Source: Aquimarina aquimarini (lineage in GTDB: Bacteria; Bacteroidota; Bacteroidia; Flavobacteriales; Flavobacteriaceae). From it: 64,000 nt of DNA. Below the pieces are notes generated by a model that saw only the letters and a program-made list of their open reading frames with translations, had not been told where the DNA came from and did no database searches. The stretch is from positions 62,751 to 126,750 of the forward strand of contig NZ_OMKE01000001.1 in NCBI RefSeq assembly GCF_900299535.1, read 5' to 3'. Made by a program: the position numbers and the translations under genes. Of this stretch, positions 25,736 to 34,999 are shown piece by piece. Position 1 is the first letter of the stretch. Every line of letters starts with the position of its first letter.

Positions 25736-26692
25736 ATGAAATCAAATTTAATTTTTTTAATAGTATCTATTCTAATTATTTCATGTAAAAATGAGAAAGT
25801 ATCGATAAAAAACCAATCTGATCTATCAAATAAAACCAATCAATATATAACTGTATTAGGAATAGCGCAAGATGGAGGGTTTCCTCATATAAATAATACA
25901 GATGAATTTGAAGAAATCAAAGAGAGTAAGAGTAAAAAAGAGTTGGTGACTTCGTTAGGAGTAATTGATCTTACAGCGGGTAAAAAATTTATGTTTGAAG
26001 CAACCCCAGATATGCCAGAGCAATTAGCAATTTTGAATAAAGGTCATTTGCAGAGCAATAGGATTGTTGATGGGATTTTTTTGACACATGCGCATATAGG
26101 ACATTATACAGGGTTGATGTATCTAGGAAGAGAAGCTATGGGAGCAAAGAGAATTCCTGTTTATGCCATGCCTAGAATGCAATCTTTTTTAGAGAATAAT
26201 GGACCTTGGTCGCAATTAGTGTCACTAAATAATATACAGATCAATCCTATACAGGCAGATAGCACAATAAGATTGACCAACTCAATACAAGTAGTTCCTT
26301 TTTTAGTACCTCATAGAGATGAGTTTTCAGAAACAGTAGGGTATAAAGTTATTGGCGATCATAAAAAAACATTATTTATTCCAGATATTAATAAATGGTC
26401 GCTTTGGAAAAAAAATATTGTAGCAGAAGTAAAGCAAGTAGATTATGCTTTTATTGACGCTACATTTTTTAAAAACGGAGAAATCCCTAGGCCAATGGCA
26501 GAAGTACCACATCCCTTTATAGAAGAAACCATCACCTTATTCAAAAATGAACCAAGAGAAATAAAAAACAAAATAATATTCATTCATTTTAATCATTCAA
26601 ACCCAGCAATAAAAAAGGGAGGGCAAGAAAGGCAATCTCTAGAAAAGGAAGGATATCGTTTTGCAAATACAGGAGATATATTTCCTTTATGA
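25736..26692 (+). CDS. PqqB-like metallo-beta-lactamase-fold lipoprotein
   Basis: 318 residues with a lipobox (LIISC) near residue 17. It resembles the PqqB branch of the metallo-beta-lactamase fold: VLGIAQDGGFPH, MFEATPDMPEQL, GIFLTHAHIGHYTGLMYLGREAMGAKRIPVYAMPRM, FLVPHRDEFSETVGYKV, LFIPDINKW and VDYAFIDATFF. The usual H-x-H-x-D-H metal motif reads HAHIGH, so the Asp ligand is replaced by Gly, while other acidic and His positions remain. The reaction is unknown; single-metal binding or altered chemistry is possible. The gene overlaps the end of purU by 6 nt, tail to tail. Confidence 0.85.
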   Translation: MKSNLIFLIVSILIISCKNEKVSIKNQSDLSNKTNQYITVLGIAQDGGFPHINNTDEFEEIKESKSKKELVTSLGVIDLTAGKKFMFEATPDMPEQLAILNKGHLQSNRIVDGIFLTHAHIGHYTGLMYLGREAMGAKRIPVYAMPRMQSFLENNGPWSQLVSLNNIQINPIQADSTIRLTNSIQVVPFLVPHRDEFSETVGYKVIGDHKKTLFIPDINKWSLWKKNIVAEVKQVDYAFIDATFFKNGEIPRPMAEVPHPFIEETITLFKNEPREIKNKIIFIHFNHSNPAIKKGGQERQSLEKEGYRFANTGDIFPL

Positions 26693-27541
26693 AAAAATAA
26701 CAGTTTTATTATTATAAACCAGTACCTTTCTCTCTATATGGTGTTTGATAGCACGTGATAATACAATTTTTTCTAGGTCACGTCCTTTTAAGATAAAGTC
26801 ATGTACATTATGTACATGAGAAACACGTACAACCTCTTGTTCGATGATAGGTCCTTCATCTAGATCAGAAGTTACATAATGACTCGTTGCTCCAATGATT
26901 TTTACCCCTCTTTCATAAGCAGAGTGATAGGGTTTTGCTCCAGGAAATGCTGGTAAAAAAGAGTGATGTATATTTATGATTTTATGAGGAAACTGATCTA
27001 CAAAATTCGAAGAGAGAATTTGCATGTATCTAGCTAGAATAATAAAATCAATTTTATATTCTTTTAGTAAATCCAATTGCTGAGTCTCTGCCTGAATCTT
27101 TGTTGTTTTTGTAACAGGAATATATTTGAAAGGAATTTTAAAAGCATCAGCGATAGGTTTTAAGTCTTCATGATTGCTTATAATAATTGGGATTTTTACT
27201 TTTAACTCACCAGAAGCATGTCTTCCTAAAATATCATAAAGACAATGATCGTATTTAGATACAAAAAGAGCCATTTTTGGTTTTTTTTCGGCATTATACA
27301 TCTCCCAATGCATGTGATAATCTTTGGCTACATGTTTGTTGAAAGAGTCTTTGAATAAAGCCAGTTTTTCTTCATCTTGATCAAACTCACATTCCAAACG
27401 CATAAAGAATTCCTTTAATTCATGATCTACGTGTTGTTCTATATATATAGTATTACCTTTTTTTGCTACTATAAAATTGGTAACAGTTGCAATGATTCCT
27501 TTTTTATCGGGGCAATTAATTAATAAGGTTGTTTTTTTCAT
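26687..27541 (-). CDS. purU: Formyltetrahydrofolate deformylase
   Basis: 284 residues. An N-terminal ACT domain (LLINCPDKKGIIATVTNFIVAKKGNTIYIEQHVD) is followed by a formyltransferase fold: KMALFVSKYDHCLYDIL, PIIISNHEDL, DFIILARYMQILS, then HKIINIHHSFLPAFPGAKPYHSAYERGVKIIGATSHYVTSDLDEGPIIEQEV, which carries the catalytic Asn-His-Asp set. The enzyme hydrolyses 10-formyl-THF to THF and formate, balancing one-carbon pools and feeding purine synthesis. The length and domain order are normal. Confidence 0.95.
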   Translation of the reverse strand: MKKTTLLINCPDKKGIIATVTNFIVAKKGNTIYIEQHVDHELKEFFMRLECEFDQDEEKLALFKDSFNKHVAKDYHMHWEMYNAEKKPKMALFVSKYDHCLYDILGRHASGELKVKIPIIISNHEDLKPIADAFKIPFKYIPVTKTTKIQAETQQLDLLKEYKIDFIILARYMQILSSNFVDQFPHKIINIHHSFLPAFPGAKPYHSAYERGVKIIGATSHYVTSDLDEGPIIEQEVVRVSHVHNVHDFILKGRDLEKIVLSRAIKHHIERKVLVYNNKTVIFS

Positions 27542-27775
27542 TATAGCCTATGTTTTAGAATATAAACTTACTATTTGAAGAATTAAAATTTTAATATTTC
27601 ATGTAAATATTCCTGTTTTTTAATTGATTCGAGATAGATTGCTGTAATCGATGCGTAATTTTTAAAAAACCAAGGATAATAAGTGCTAAATTTGAATGAA
27701 AAATAAAGAAGATATCAAACGTGTGCTGTTAATTAGATAATTCTAAAAAAAATAGTCATTTTGATGCATATTTCG

Positions 27776-27783
27776 TAAATTTG
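27776..27783 (+). promoter_or_regulatory. -7 element of icmF
   Basis: TAAATTTG matches TAnnTTTG, 27 nt before the start codon. A matching TTG at the expected distance is not obvious. Confidence 0.45.
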
Positions 27784-27810
27784 CAACATTAAAACTACTT
27801 ATTATTGTCA

Positions 27811-30800
27811 ATGGAACAAATAGCACCTTACATACCTCAGAATAAAGTTAGAATTGTTACTGCAGCCTCATTATTTGATGGGCATGATGCAGCCATCAAT
27901 ATTATGCGTCGTATTATTCAATCAACAGGAGTCGAAGTCATCCATTTAGGACATGACCGCAGTGTTGAAGAAGTTGTAAACTGTGCTATACAAGAAGATG
28001 CTAATGCTATTGCAATGACATCATATCAAGGAGGTCATAATGAGTATTTTAAATATATGTATGATTTGCTAAAAGAAAAAGGAGCAACTCATATCAAAAT
28101 ATTTGGAGGAGGTGGAGGAGTAATCCTACCAGAAGAAATCAAAGATTTGATGGAGTATGGGATTACACGTATCTATTCGCCTGATGATGGAAGAGAGCTA
28201 GGGTTACAAGGAATGATTAATGATTTGGTAAAAAGATCAGATTTTCCTATTGGTGATCAACTTAATGGAGAAGCTAATCATTTAGCAGAAAAAGAAATAG
28301 GAGCGATTGCACGTGTTATTTCTGCGGCAGAGAATTTTCCTGAAATAGCCAAAACTACGCTGGATCAAATTCATGAAAAAAATAAAACCTCAAAAACTCC
28401 AGTATTAGGAATTACGGGTACTGGAGGAGCTGGAAAATCTTCTTTGGTAGATGAATTAGTTCGTAGGTTTTTGATAGATTTTCCTGAAAAAACAATCGGA
28501 TTGATCTCTGTAGATCCATCAAAACGTAAAACAGGAGGAGCATTATTAGGAGATAGAATTAGAATGAATGCCATTAATTCTCCTAGAGTATATATGCGAT
28601 CTCTGGCAACCAGACAATCTAATTTGGCACTATCTAAATATGTTGCAGAGGCAATAGAAGTTCTCAAAGCAGCAGAATTTGATCTGATTATCCTTGAAAC
28701 TTCTGGAATCGGGCAGTCTGATACTGAGATTCTTGAACATAGTGATACCTCATTATATGTAATGACTCCTGAGTTTGGAGCAGCAACACAATTAGAAAAA
28801 ATAGATATGCTGGATTTTGCAGATCTGGTAGCGATCAATAAATTTGATAAGCGAGGTTCTCTAGATGCATTGCGGGATGTAAAAAAACAATACATGCGTA
28901 ATCATCAATTATGGGATATTCCACAAGATCAATTACCAGTGTATGGAACCATAGCTTCTCAGTTTAATGACCCAGGAATGAATACGCTATATAAAGCGAT
29001 CATGGATAAGGTTGTAGAGAAGACAGGAGCTGCACTCAAATCAGACTTTCATATCTCTAAAGAAATGTCTGAAAAAATATTCGTGATTCCACCAAGTAGA
29101 ACCCGATATCTATCAGAAATTGCAGAAAATAATAGAGCATATGATAAAACAGCAGAAACTCAAGTAGAGGTAGCTCAAAAATTATATGGAATATATAAAA
29201 CTATTTGCAGTGTTGCCAATGTGCATTTTCTTGGACTGTCAAAGAATGGTATTGATGAAGAAGGACTCCGTCATCAACAAAATGATGAGAATGCAGATTT
29301 TTTAAAATTACTTCTTGCAGAGTTTGATAGAGTAAAGCTTAATCTTGATCCCTATAATTGGGAAATTATTACAGGATGGGCTGTCAAAGTTAAAAAATAT
29401 AAAGACCCTATTTATTCTTTTAAGGTAAGAGATAAAGAGATAAAAATAGAAACACATACAGAGTCCTTGTCTCACAGTCAAATTCCAAAAGTAGCATTAC
29501 CTAAGTATCAGGCTTGGGGAGATATCCTCAAATGGTGTTTGCAAGAAAACGTGCCAGGAGAATTTCCGTATGCATCAGGATTATACCCTTTTAAACGTAC
29601 AGGGGAAGATCCTACACGTATGTTTGCAGGAGAAGGAGGGCCAGAGCGTACCAATCGCCGTTTTCATTATGTAAGTTTAGGAATGCCAGCAAAAAGATTA
29701 TCTACAGCTTTTGACTCGGTAACTTTATATGGGAATGATCCTGATATCAGACCTGATATTTATGGTAAAATAGGTAATGCAGGAGTATCTATCTGTTGCC
29801 TTGATGATGCCAAAAAATTATACTCAGGATTCGATCTTACGCATGCAATGACTTCTGTAAGTATGACTATCAATGGTCCTGCACCGATGTTATTAGGATT
29901 CTTTATGAATGCAGCAATTGATCAAAATTGTGAGAAGTATATAAAAGAAAATGATTTGGAAGCTGAAGTAAAGGCAAAAATCAAAGAAATATACCAAGAT
30001 AAAGGAGTAGATCGTCCAGAATATCAAGGTGAACTCCCTGAGGGGAATGATGGATTAGGGTTGATGTTGCTTGGTGTTACAGGAGATCAGGTGTTGCCAA
30101 CAGATGTTTATACTCAAATAAAAGCTCAAACCCTAAATACAGTTCGTGGAACTGTACAAGCAGATATTCTCAAAGAAGATCAAGCACAAAATACCTGTAT
30201 TTTCTCTACAGAATTTGCGTTGAGATTAATGGGGGATGTACAAGAATATTTTATCGATAGGCAAGTACGTAATTTTTATTCGGTATCGATTTCAGGGTAT
30301 CATATTGCAGAAGCAGGAGCAAACCCAATTACACAGCTGGCATTAACACTAGCAAATGGTTTTACTTACGTAGAGTACTACCTAAGTCGTGGTATGGATA
30401 TCAATAAATTTGGACCTAATTTATCCTTTTTCTTTTCTAACGGAATTGATCCAGAATATGCAGTAATAGGACGTGTAGCTAGAAAAATATGGGCAAAAGC
30501 TTTGAAAAATAAGTATGGAGCAAACTCCAGAGCTCAGATGTTGAAATATCATATTCAAACATCAGGAAGATCACTACATGCTCAGGAAATTGATTTTAAT
30601 GATATTCGTACAACATTACAAGCTCTGTATGCAATCTATGATAATTGTAATTCATTGCACACCAATGCGTATGACGAGGCGATTACTACGCCAACAGAAG
30701 AGTCTGTAAGACGGGCAATGGCAATACAACTAATTATTAATAAAGAATTAGGATTGGCAAAAAATGAAAATCCAATTCAAGGATCTTTTATTATAGAAGA

Positions 30801-31245
30801 GTTAACAGATTTGGTAGAAGAAGCTGTATTGACAGAATTTGATAGAATTACTGAAAGAGGTGGAGTACTAGGAGCTATGGAGACGATGTATCAACGTAGT
30901 AAAATACAAGAAGAGAGCTTGTATTATGAAACTCTTAAACATACAGGAGAGTTCCCAATCATAGGAGTAAATACTTTCTTAAGCTCAAAAGGATCTCCTA
31001 CAGTAACACCAGGAGAAGTTATTCGTGCTACAGAAGAGGAGAAACAATATCAGATTACAATGCTAAAAGAGTTGCATAACGGAAATATTGATACTACAAC
31101 TGACTTATTAAAAGACCTACAACAAAGAGCAGTCAATAATGAAAATATTTTTGAGGCTCTGATGGAGGTTTGTAAAAAATGCTCACTGGGTCAGATTACG
31201 GCAGCTTTATTTGAGGTAGGGGGACAGTATCGTAGAAATATGTAA
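27811..31245 (+). CDS. icmF: Fused isobutyryl-CoA mutase (B12 domain, G-protein chaperone, catalytic barrel)
   Basis: 1144 residues from the ATG at 27811. The order of domains is that of IcmF. A cobalamin-binding domain comes first ([11 protein letters not shown] with the lower-ligand His; TSYQGG; FGGGGG). A MeaB-like GTPase follows with Walker A GTGGAGKS at 203-210, and a TIM-barrel mutase comes last. In the barrel, two positions that set specificity read Phe594 (in YPFKR) and Gln793 (in [10 protein letters not shown]). Methylmalonyl-CoA mutases have Tyr and Arg there, so isobutyryl/n-butyryl-CoA interconversion is the better call. It would link branched-chain amino acid or fatty acid catabolism to butyryl-CoA. 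It is monocistronic. Confidence 0.9.
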   Translation: MEQIAPYIPQNKVRIVTAASLFDGHDAAINIMRRIIQSTGVEVIHLGHDRSVEEVVNCAIQEDANAIAMTSYQGGHNEYFKYMYDLLKEKGATHIKIFGGGGGVILPEEIKDLMEYGITRIYSPDDGRELGLQGMINDLVKRSDFPIGDQLNGEANHLAEKEIGAIARVISAAENFPEIAKTTLDQIHEKNKTSKTPVLGITGTGGAGKSSLVDELVRRFLIDFPEKTIGLISVDPSKRKTGGALLGDRIRMNAINSPRVYMRSLATRQSNLALSKYVAEAIEVLKAAEFDLIILETSGIGQSDTEILEHSDTSLYVMTPEFGAATQLEKIDMLDFADLVAINKFDKRGSLDALRDVKKQYMRNHQLWDIPQDQLPVYGTIASQFNDPGMNTLYKAIMDKVVEKTGAALKSDFHISKEMSEKIFVIPPSRTRYLSEIAENNRAYDKTAETQVEVAQKLYGIYKTICSVANVHFLGLSKNGIDEEGLRHQQNDENADFLKLLLAEFDRVKLNLDPYNWEIITGWAVKVKKYKDPIYSFKVRDKEIKIETHTESLSHSQIPKVALPKYQAWGDILKWCLQENVPGEFPYASGLYPFKRTGEDPTRMFAGEGGPERTNRRFHYVSLGMPAKRLSTAFDSVTLYGNDPDIRPDIYGKIGNAGVSICCLDDAKKLYSGFDLTHAMTSVSMTINGPAPMLLGFFMNAAIDQNCEKYIKENDLEAEVKAKIKEIYQDKGVDRPEYQGELPEGNDGLGLMLLGVTGDQVLPTDVYTQIKAQTLNTVRGTVQADILKEDQAQNTCIFSTEFALRLMGDVQEYFIDRQVRNFYSVSISGYHIAEAGANPITQLALTLANGFTYVEYYLSRGMDINKFGPNLSFFFSNGIDPEYAVIGRVARKIWAKALKNKYGANSRAQMLKYHIQTSGRSLHAQEIDFNDIRTTLQALYAIYDNCNSLHTNAYDEAITTPTEESVRRAMAIQLIINKELGLAKNENPIQGSFIIEELTDLVEEAVLTEFDRITERGGVLGAMETMYQRSKIQEESLYYETLKHTGEFPIIGVNTFLSSKGSPTVTPGEVIRATEEEKQYQITMLKELHNGNIDTTTDLLKDLQQRAVNNENIFEALMEVCKKCSLGQITAALFEVGGQYRRNM

Positions 31246-31699
31246 AGATTTAAAATCTAAAAATTAGACTATATAATCTAGTAAAATATACTTATAGGTT
31301 GAAAAGCCTTATATTTTTTATCAAGGAATGACAAAAGTAATGATCAGTTATTTTTGTCATTCCTTTTTTTGTAATGAAAAACTCTACTCGCACTCTATTT
31401 AAAATTAAAGAGTATTACAGAGACTTTTTACGGCTTTATTCCTGCTCTTTACGTTGCAAATATATTCTTAGATAGAAATATATTTGTACGATTAATATTA
31501 CTTTTTAACCCGATTTATGCATTAGAACTTCGTTATGAAGCTATGAAGTACAATAACAAAGAGATACTTTCTTAATTTTAGCGTAGCATCACCACGATTA
31601 AATTAAAAAATGTAACGTCACGCCCGTTTTTGTAGAACTTGCAAAATGTAATAGATTTTTCTAATGCATAAAGTGAATCTAAATATAAAAATTACTCTT
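31246..31699. other. Intergenic region between icmF and the esterase gene
   Basis: It contains the terminator at 31323-31370 and an aaatatat/atatattt inverted repeat near 31456-31482. A frame of about 66 codons between 31380 and 31574 lacks a usable start and I do not call it. Nothing else is recognisable. Confidence 0.4.
31323..31370 (+). terminator. icmF terminator
   Basis: aaggaatgacaaaa pairs with tttttgtcattcctt across a short loop and runs into seven T residues, about 80 nt after the stop. Confidence 0.85.
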
Positions 31700-32797
31700 A
31701 TGAGAGCTCTAAAACATATGTTTTTCTATTCCTTTTTTTTGTTAGCAATAACCAATCTTTCTATGTATGGACAAGAAGGGGGTAAAAAGACGTTGGCAGA
31801 TAGCGTATATTCTAAAGAACTAAAACAGTATCGGGAGTATACAGTATATCTGCCAAAAACATATTATTCTCAAGAGAATAAAAACTATGAATACCCAATT
31901 ATTTATGTGTTGGATGGTAATAAAAGAAAAGATCTGGTACATACCATCTATCAATTTTTGGCAGATAATAAGAGACCGATGATTTTAGAATCTATCATTG
32001 TTGCTATTAATCAAGTTGATAGATCGTATGAGTTAACGCCTAGTAAAGGAACTCATTTTTTTAATGGAATAAAGATTCCTGAAACTATGAATATGGGAGG
32101 GGCAGATTCTTTTTATAAATTTATAAAAAATGAACTACATCCTGAAATACAAAAAAAATATAGAACCAATGATTTTGTAAACCTTGTTGGACATTCATTT
32201 GGAGGACTTTTTGCACTGCATGCTATGCAGGAAGATGCCTTTTTTAAAGGTGTTATTGCAATAGACCCTAGTTTATGGTGGAATAATGGGGGGGTAGTAA
32301 AAGAGTATAACTCATTTTTTGAAAAGAATAAGAAACATAATTCTATGTTATTTCTTGCAGAGGCTGGACCAAAAGAAGATAATTTACATTCTATAAGTAT
32401 AGAGAAATTTAGAAACCTTATGGAATCTCACAAAAAGGAAATGTCAGATTTTGAATCTATTTTTTACAAAGACAAAAATCATTATACAGTTTTGATTCCT
32501 GCAATTCAAGATGGATTGACACTACTACTAAATGATACTAGCTTTAGACATTTAGATAGTAGAATGACCAAGGAATATGTAAAAGGAGAATTCAGTAAAA
32601 AATCATCAAAGATAGCTGTACAACTACAGCCATCACCTACACGAATTGTAACCTATGGAGATTTGTGTATGATGAAGAGTATGCCAGAAAAAGCATTAGA
32701 ATTTTATAAGTGGGCAATAGAAAGAGGTGTTTCAGATAAAAAATTAGAAGAAAAAATACTTCGAGTAAAGAAAGTAATTTCAGAAAAGAATAATTAG
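31700..32797 (+). CDS. Secreted esterase (IroE/Fes-like alpha/beta hydrolase)
   Basis: 365 residues from the ATG at 31700; an in-frame ATG at 31664 would only lengthen the signal peptide (hydrophobic core FFYSFFLLAITNLSMYG) with a polar leader. The catalytic domain shows YTVYLPKTYY, YPIIYVLDGNKRKDL, then DFVNLVGHSFGGLFALHAM with nucleophile Ser, and IDPSLWWNN. This is the pattern of the putative esterase family that includes siderophore hydrolases. A C-terminal stretch of about 60 residues looks like a single TPR (GDLCMMKSMPEKALEFYKWA). It lies in the periplasm or outside the cell. The substrate is unknown. Confidence 0.85.
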   Translation: MRALKHMFFYSFFLLAITNLSMYGQEGGKKTLADSVYSKELKQYREYTVYLPKTYYSQENKNYEYPIIYVLDGNKRKDLVHTIYQFLADNKRPMILESIIVAINQVDRSYELTPSKGTHFFNGIKIPETMNMGGADSFYKFIKNELHPEIQKKYRTNDFVNLVGHSFGGLFALHAMQEDAFFKGVIAIDPSLWWNNGGVVKEYNSFFEKNKKHNSMLFLAEAGPKEDNLHSISIEKFRNLMESHKKEMSDFESIFYKDKNHYTVLIPAIQDGLTLLLNDTSFRHLDSRMTKEYVKGEFSKKSSKIAVQLQPSPTRIVTYGDLCMMKSMPEKALEFYKWAIERGVSDKKLEEKILRVKKVISEKNN

Positions 32798-32891
32798 AAA
32801 ACAATATAAAAGAGACTATAGAACTATCTGTTGTAAAGAGTCTTTATAACAGATGGTTACTTTTGTTTATAGGACTAGCTTTTTTTAAAAT

Positions 32892-33275
32892 CTATAAACT
32901 CATCATCCATAAACGTTGTAAGCGTCTAAATTTACGAAGTTCCCTACGTAATAGAATTAAAAACTCTTTTCCGTTACTCTCAGATTGTTCTAGGCGTTCA
33001 CAATTTTTATATAGCCTATTAGTAATATGTATAAGAGAAGTTGCTTGTTTTATACGTTCATCTTGATATGCTTGATTCTCTGCTTTGATTATTTTAGGAG
33101 CCAATGCATCAGATTGCCTTATAATATCACCAGTAAAATAAATATGAGGATTTTCATTACCATTATGTTGTAGTGCAGATAAATCATGAACAAGATAATT
33201 AGAAATACTCCTAGAAAGTGTAAATATCTCTAGTGCCTTTTTATATAATCTTTTATTTCTAGGCTTTGATCTCAT
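32892..33275 (-). CDS. Hypothetical basic helical protein
   Basis: 127 residues, very basic (MRSKPRNKRLYKKALEIF at the start; LLRRELRKFRRLQRLW at the end), predicted all-helical with no membrane segment or signal. The spacing of helices (YKKALEIFTLSRSISNYLVHDL ... DIIRQSDALAPKIIKAENQAYQ) recalls four-helix-bundle proteins of the 23S-intervening-sequence type, but the match is loose. It is isolated between two plus-strand genes. Nucleic-acid binding is a guess from charge. Confidence 0.6.
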   Translation of the reverse strand: MRSKPRNKRLYKKALEIFTLSRSISNYLVHDLSALQHNGNENPHIYFTGDIIRQSDALAPKIIKAENQAYQDERIKQATSLIHITNRLYKNCERLEQSESNGKEFLILLRRELRKFRRLQRLWMMSL

Positions 33276-33503
33276 AATGGTTTGCTAATTCAAAAATAAT
33301 GCTATTTTTGCTATTAGTACTTTAATATTTAAGGTCAAATGGCTAATTTGCTTTAACTATTGATTAATATTGTTATTTTTTGATTAATAATAAAGGTCTT
33401 GTGGTTGGCTTATAAAATGCCTAGATATAGATGGTATGAAATCATGAATTAATGGTAAATACAGATATTCAAAATAATATAAATAGGCAATAAAAATCAA
33501 TAC

Positions 33504-33968
33504 ATGAAAATCGATACGACCAATTGGGAAATTTTGGAATGCCTACAACAAAATGCACGGTTATCTAATGCAGAAATAGGTAGAAAAGTAGGGTTAAGTT
33601 CTCCTGCTGTAGCAGAAAGAATAAAAAAAATGGAAGATTATGGTATCTTAAAAGGATATCAAGCAGATGTTTCTTATACAAAAACAGGGTATCAGCTAAA
33701 AGCAATGATTACATTACGAGCGTTTATGGGGAGATTAAAACCATTTCTAATAAAAGTTGCTGATTTTAAAGAGGTCATGAATTGTTATAGAATTACAGGA
33801 AACGAAAATATAATTATGGAGGTTATATTAAGAGATCAGATGCATCTACAAGAATTTATAGATCGTTTGATAACATATGGAGAGGTTAAAACTCATATCA
33901 TATTATCTAATCTTATAGAGAACAATCCAATTACAAAAAATAAAGAATTGAACGGGACAGAAATTTAA
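33504..33968 (+). CDS. Lrp/AsnC-family transcriptional regulator
   Basis: 154 residues. The N-terminal winged HTH is typical (DTTNWEILECLQQNARLSNAEIGRKVGLSSPAVAERIKKMED), and the C-terminal RAM/ACT-like sensor domain follows (LKAMITLRAFMGRLKPFL ... VMNCYRITGNENIIMEVILRDQMHLQEFIDRL). The family senses amino acids and forms octamers. No amino-acid gene is adjacent, so targets are unclear. A structured RNA begins about 40 nt after its stop. Confidence 0.93.
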   Translation: MKIDTTNWEILECLQQNARLSNAEIGRKVGLSSPAVAERIKKMEDYGILKGYQADVSYTKTGYQLKAMITLRAFMGRLKPFLIKVADFKEVMNCYRITGNENIIMEVILRDQMHLQEFIDRLITYGEVKTHIILSNLIENNPITKNKELNGTEI

Positions 33969-34007
33969 TTTTTGGCATAAGAATTGATATATTTGTAGTA
34001 TAAAACA

Positions 34008-34098
34008 TCTTTATCTTGTGTGAGGACATTAGTTAGGGAAACTAAAGAGAGTACGAGGGAAAGATAAAAAACGTCTGGAGTAATTCAGGCGTTTTTTT
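34008..34098 (+). ncRNA. Structured RNA element, copy A, with its own terminator
   Basis: Outer helix tttatctt (34010-34017) with aagataaa (34061-34068); inner hairpin ttagtt-aggg-aactaa; between them an asymmetric internal loop GTGTGAGGACA / AGAGAGTACG shared exactly with copy B at 36603. A terminator (aaaacgtctg / caggcgtttt, then T-run) overlaps the 3' side. A -7 box TATATTTG lies at 33988-33995. It resembles a stand-alone ncRNA; it could belong to the Flavo-1 class, judged by lineage and layout only. Confidence 0.65.
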
Positions 34099-34198
34099 CG
34101 TTATTTAAAGAATCTTTTTTTTATTTTTATAAAGTAGGAAATGCATCTTTTTATACCTTTTTCAGTCTTATAGATATAACATATAAATTTATAAAATT

Positions 34199-34288
34199 AT
34201 GAAAAATAAAGAATGCACCTGCACGTGTTCAAGTTGTGCAGAAGGACAATGTGGTAATTGTTTAAACACAGAATGTACTAATTGTTAA
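34199..34288 (+). CDS. 29-residue cysteine-rich peptide (metallothionein-like)
   Basis: ATG at 34199, TAA ending at 34288. The peptide reads MKNKECTCTCSSCAEGQC and then GNCLNTECTNC: eight cysteines in 29 residues, arranged C-x-C-x-C-x-x-C and later pairs, with no aromatic residues. This is what a metal-cluster peptide or a very small metallothionein looks like. A cysteine-rich modified-peptide precursor is possible, but no modifying enzyme is near. It sits between a structured RNA with terminator and a SigZ-like sigma gene whose own C-terminus carries a CKIC motif. An inverted repeat separates the two genes. Confidence 0.65.
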   Translation: MKNKECTCTCSSCAEGQCGNCLNTECTNC

Positions 34289-34299
34289 TTTATAGTATC

Positions 34300-34352
34300 G
34301 GTTCGGTGATATCAAAGTAAGTCAAAATGATATCTTATACTATCACCGAACC
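34300..34352 (+). promoter_or_regulatory. Long inverted repeat between the Cys-rich peptide and the sigma gene
   Basis: ggttcggtgata (34300-34311) and tatcaccgaacc (34341-34352) are perfect 12-nt complements. Between them gatatc occurs twice, allowing an alternative fold. The second arm is 25 nt before the sigma gene's ATG. No T-run follows, so a regulatory or attenuating structure is likelier than a plain terminator. Confidence 0.5.
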
Positions 34353-34377
34353 AATATAATCTCTTTGTTTTTTCTTT

Positions 34378-34935
34378 ATGGAAACAATACATTTCTGGGA
34401 AACATATCAGGATGATATTAGGATTTTTATAAAAAGTAAAGTCAAAAATGATCATATTACAGATGATTTGGTACAAGAAACTTTTATAAAAGTCCATAAT
34501 AAGAAAGATACATTAAAAGACGAATCAAAAATTAAATCTTGGTTGTTTACTATTGCAAGGAATACGGTCTATGATTTTTTTAAAGAAACGAAACAACAGA
34601 CGATTGAAATTGTAGAAGAGTCTACATATGAAGAAATAAATATAGAGCCTGAGCACTCTGAGAAAGATTGTTTGCCAGGGCTAATTAATGCACTACCCCA
34701 GAAATATAGAGTTCCACTATTTTTATCAGATATAAAAGGGTATAAGCAGGAACAAATAGCAGAACAACTACAATTGCCGATATCTACTGTAAAATCTCAG
34801 ATACAACGTGCTAGAAAACTGATTGTTAAGGGATATATGGAGTGCTGTAATTACACCATGAATAACAAAGGGAAATTAGTGGGCGAAACCAAAAGCAAAG
34901 AAAACTGCAAAATTTGTAATAAAAAAAAGCATTAA
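34378..34935 (+). CDS. SigZ-like ECF sigma factor
   Basis: 185 residues. Region 2 is FIKSKVKNDHITDDLVQETFIKVHNKKDTLKDESKIKSWLFTIARNTVYDFFK; region 4 is LINALPQKYRVPLFLSDIKGYKQEQIAEQLQLPISTVKSQIQRARKLI. The C-terminal tail MECCNYTMNNKGKLVGE ... ENCKICNKKKH, with two cysteine pairs, matches the extended tail of the SigZ family and could sense metal or redox state. No anti-sigma gene is adjacent. The Cys-rich peptide upstream is a candidate partner or output gene, which is inference. Confidence 0.85.
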   Translation: METIHFWETYQDDIRIFIKSKVKNDHITDDLVQETFIKVHNKKDTLKDESKIKSWLFTIARNTVYDFFKETKQQTIEIVEESTYEEINIEPEHSEKDCLPGLINALPQKYRVPLFLSDIKGYKQEQIAEQLQLPISTVKSQIQRARKLIVKGYMECCNYTMNNKGKLVGETKSKENCKICNKKKH

Positions 34936-34999
34936 AATACTGCATAAGTATAGCAAGTGGTGTTATTTTTATGCTACTTAATTATAAAACTGTAGAATT

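Noticed and set aside
31380..31574. Protein-like frame of about 66 codons after icmF
   Set aside because: No start codon in a useful position and no recognisable family; may be chance or a remnant.
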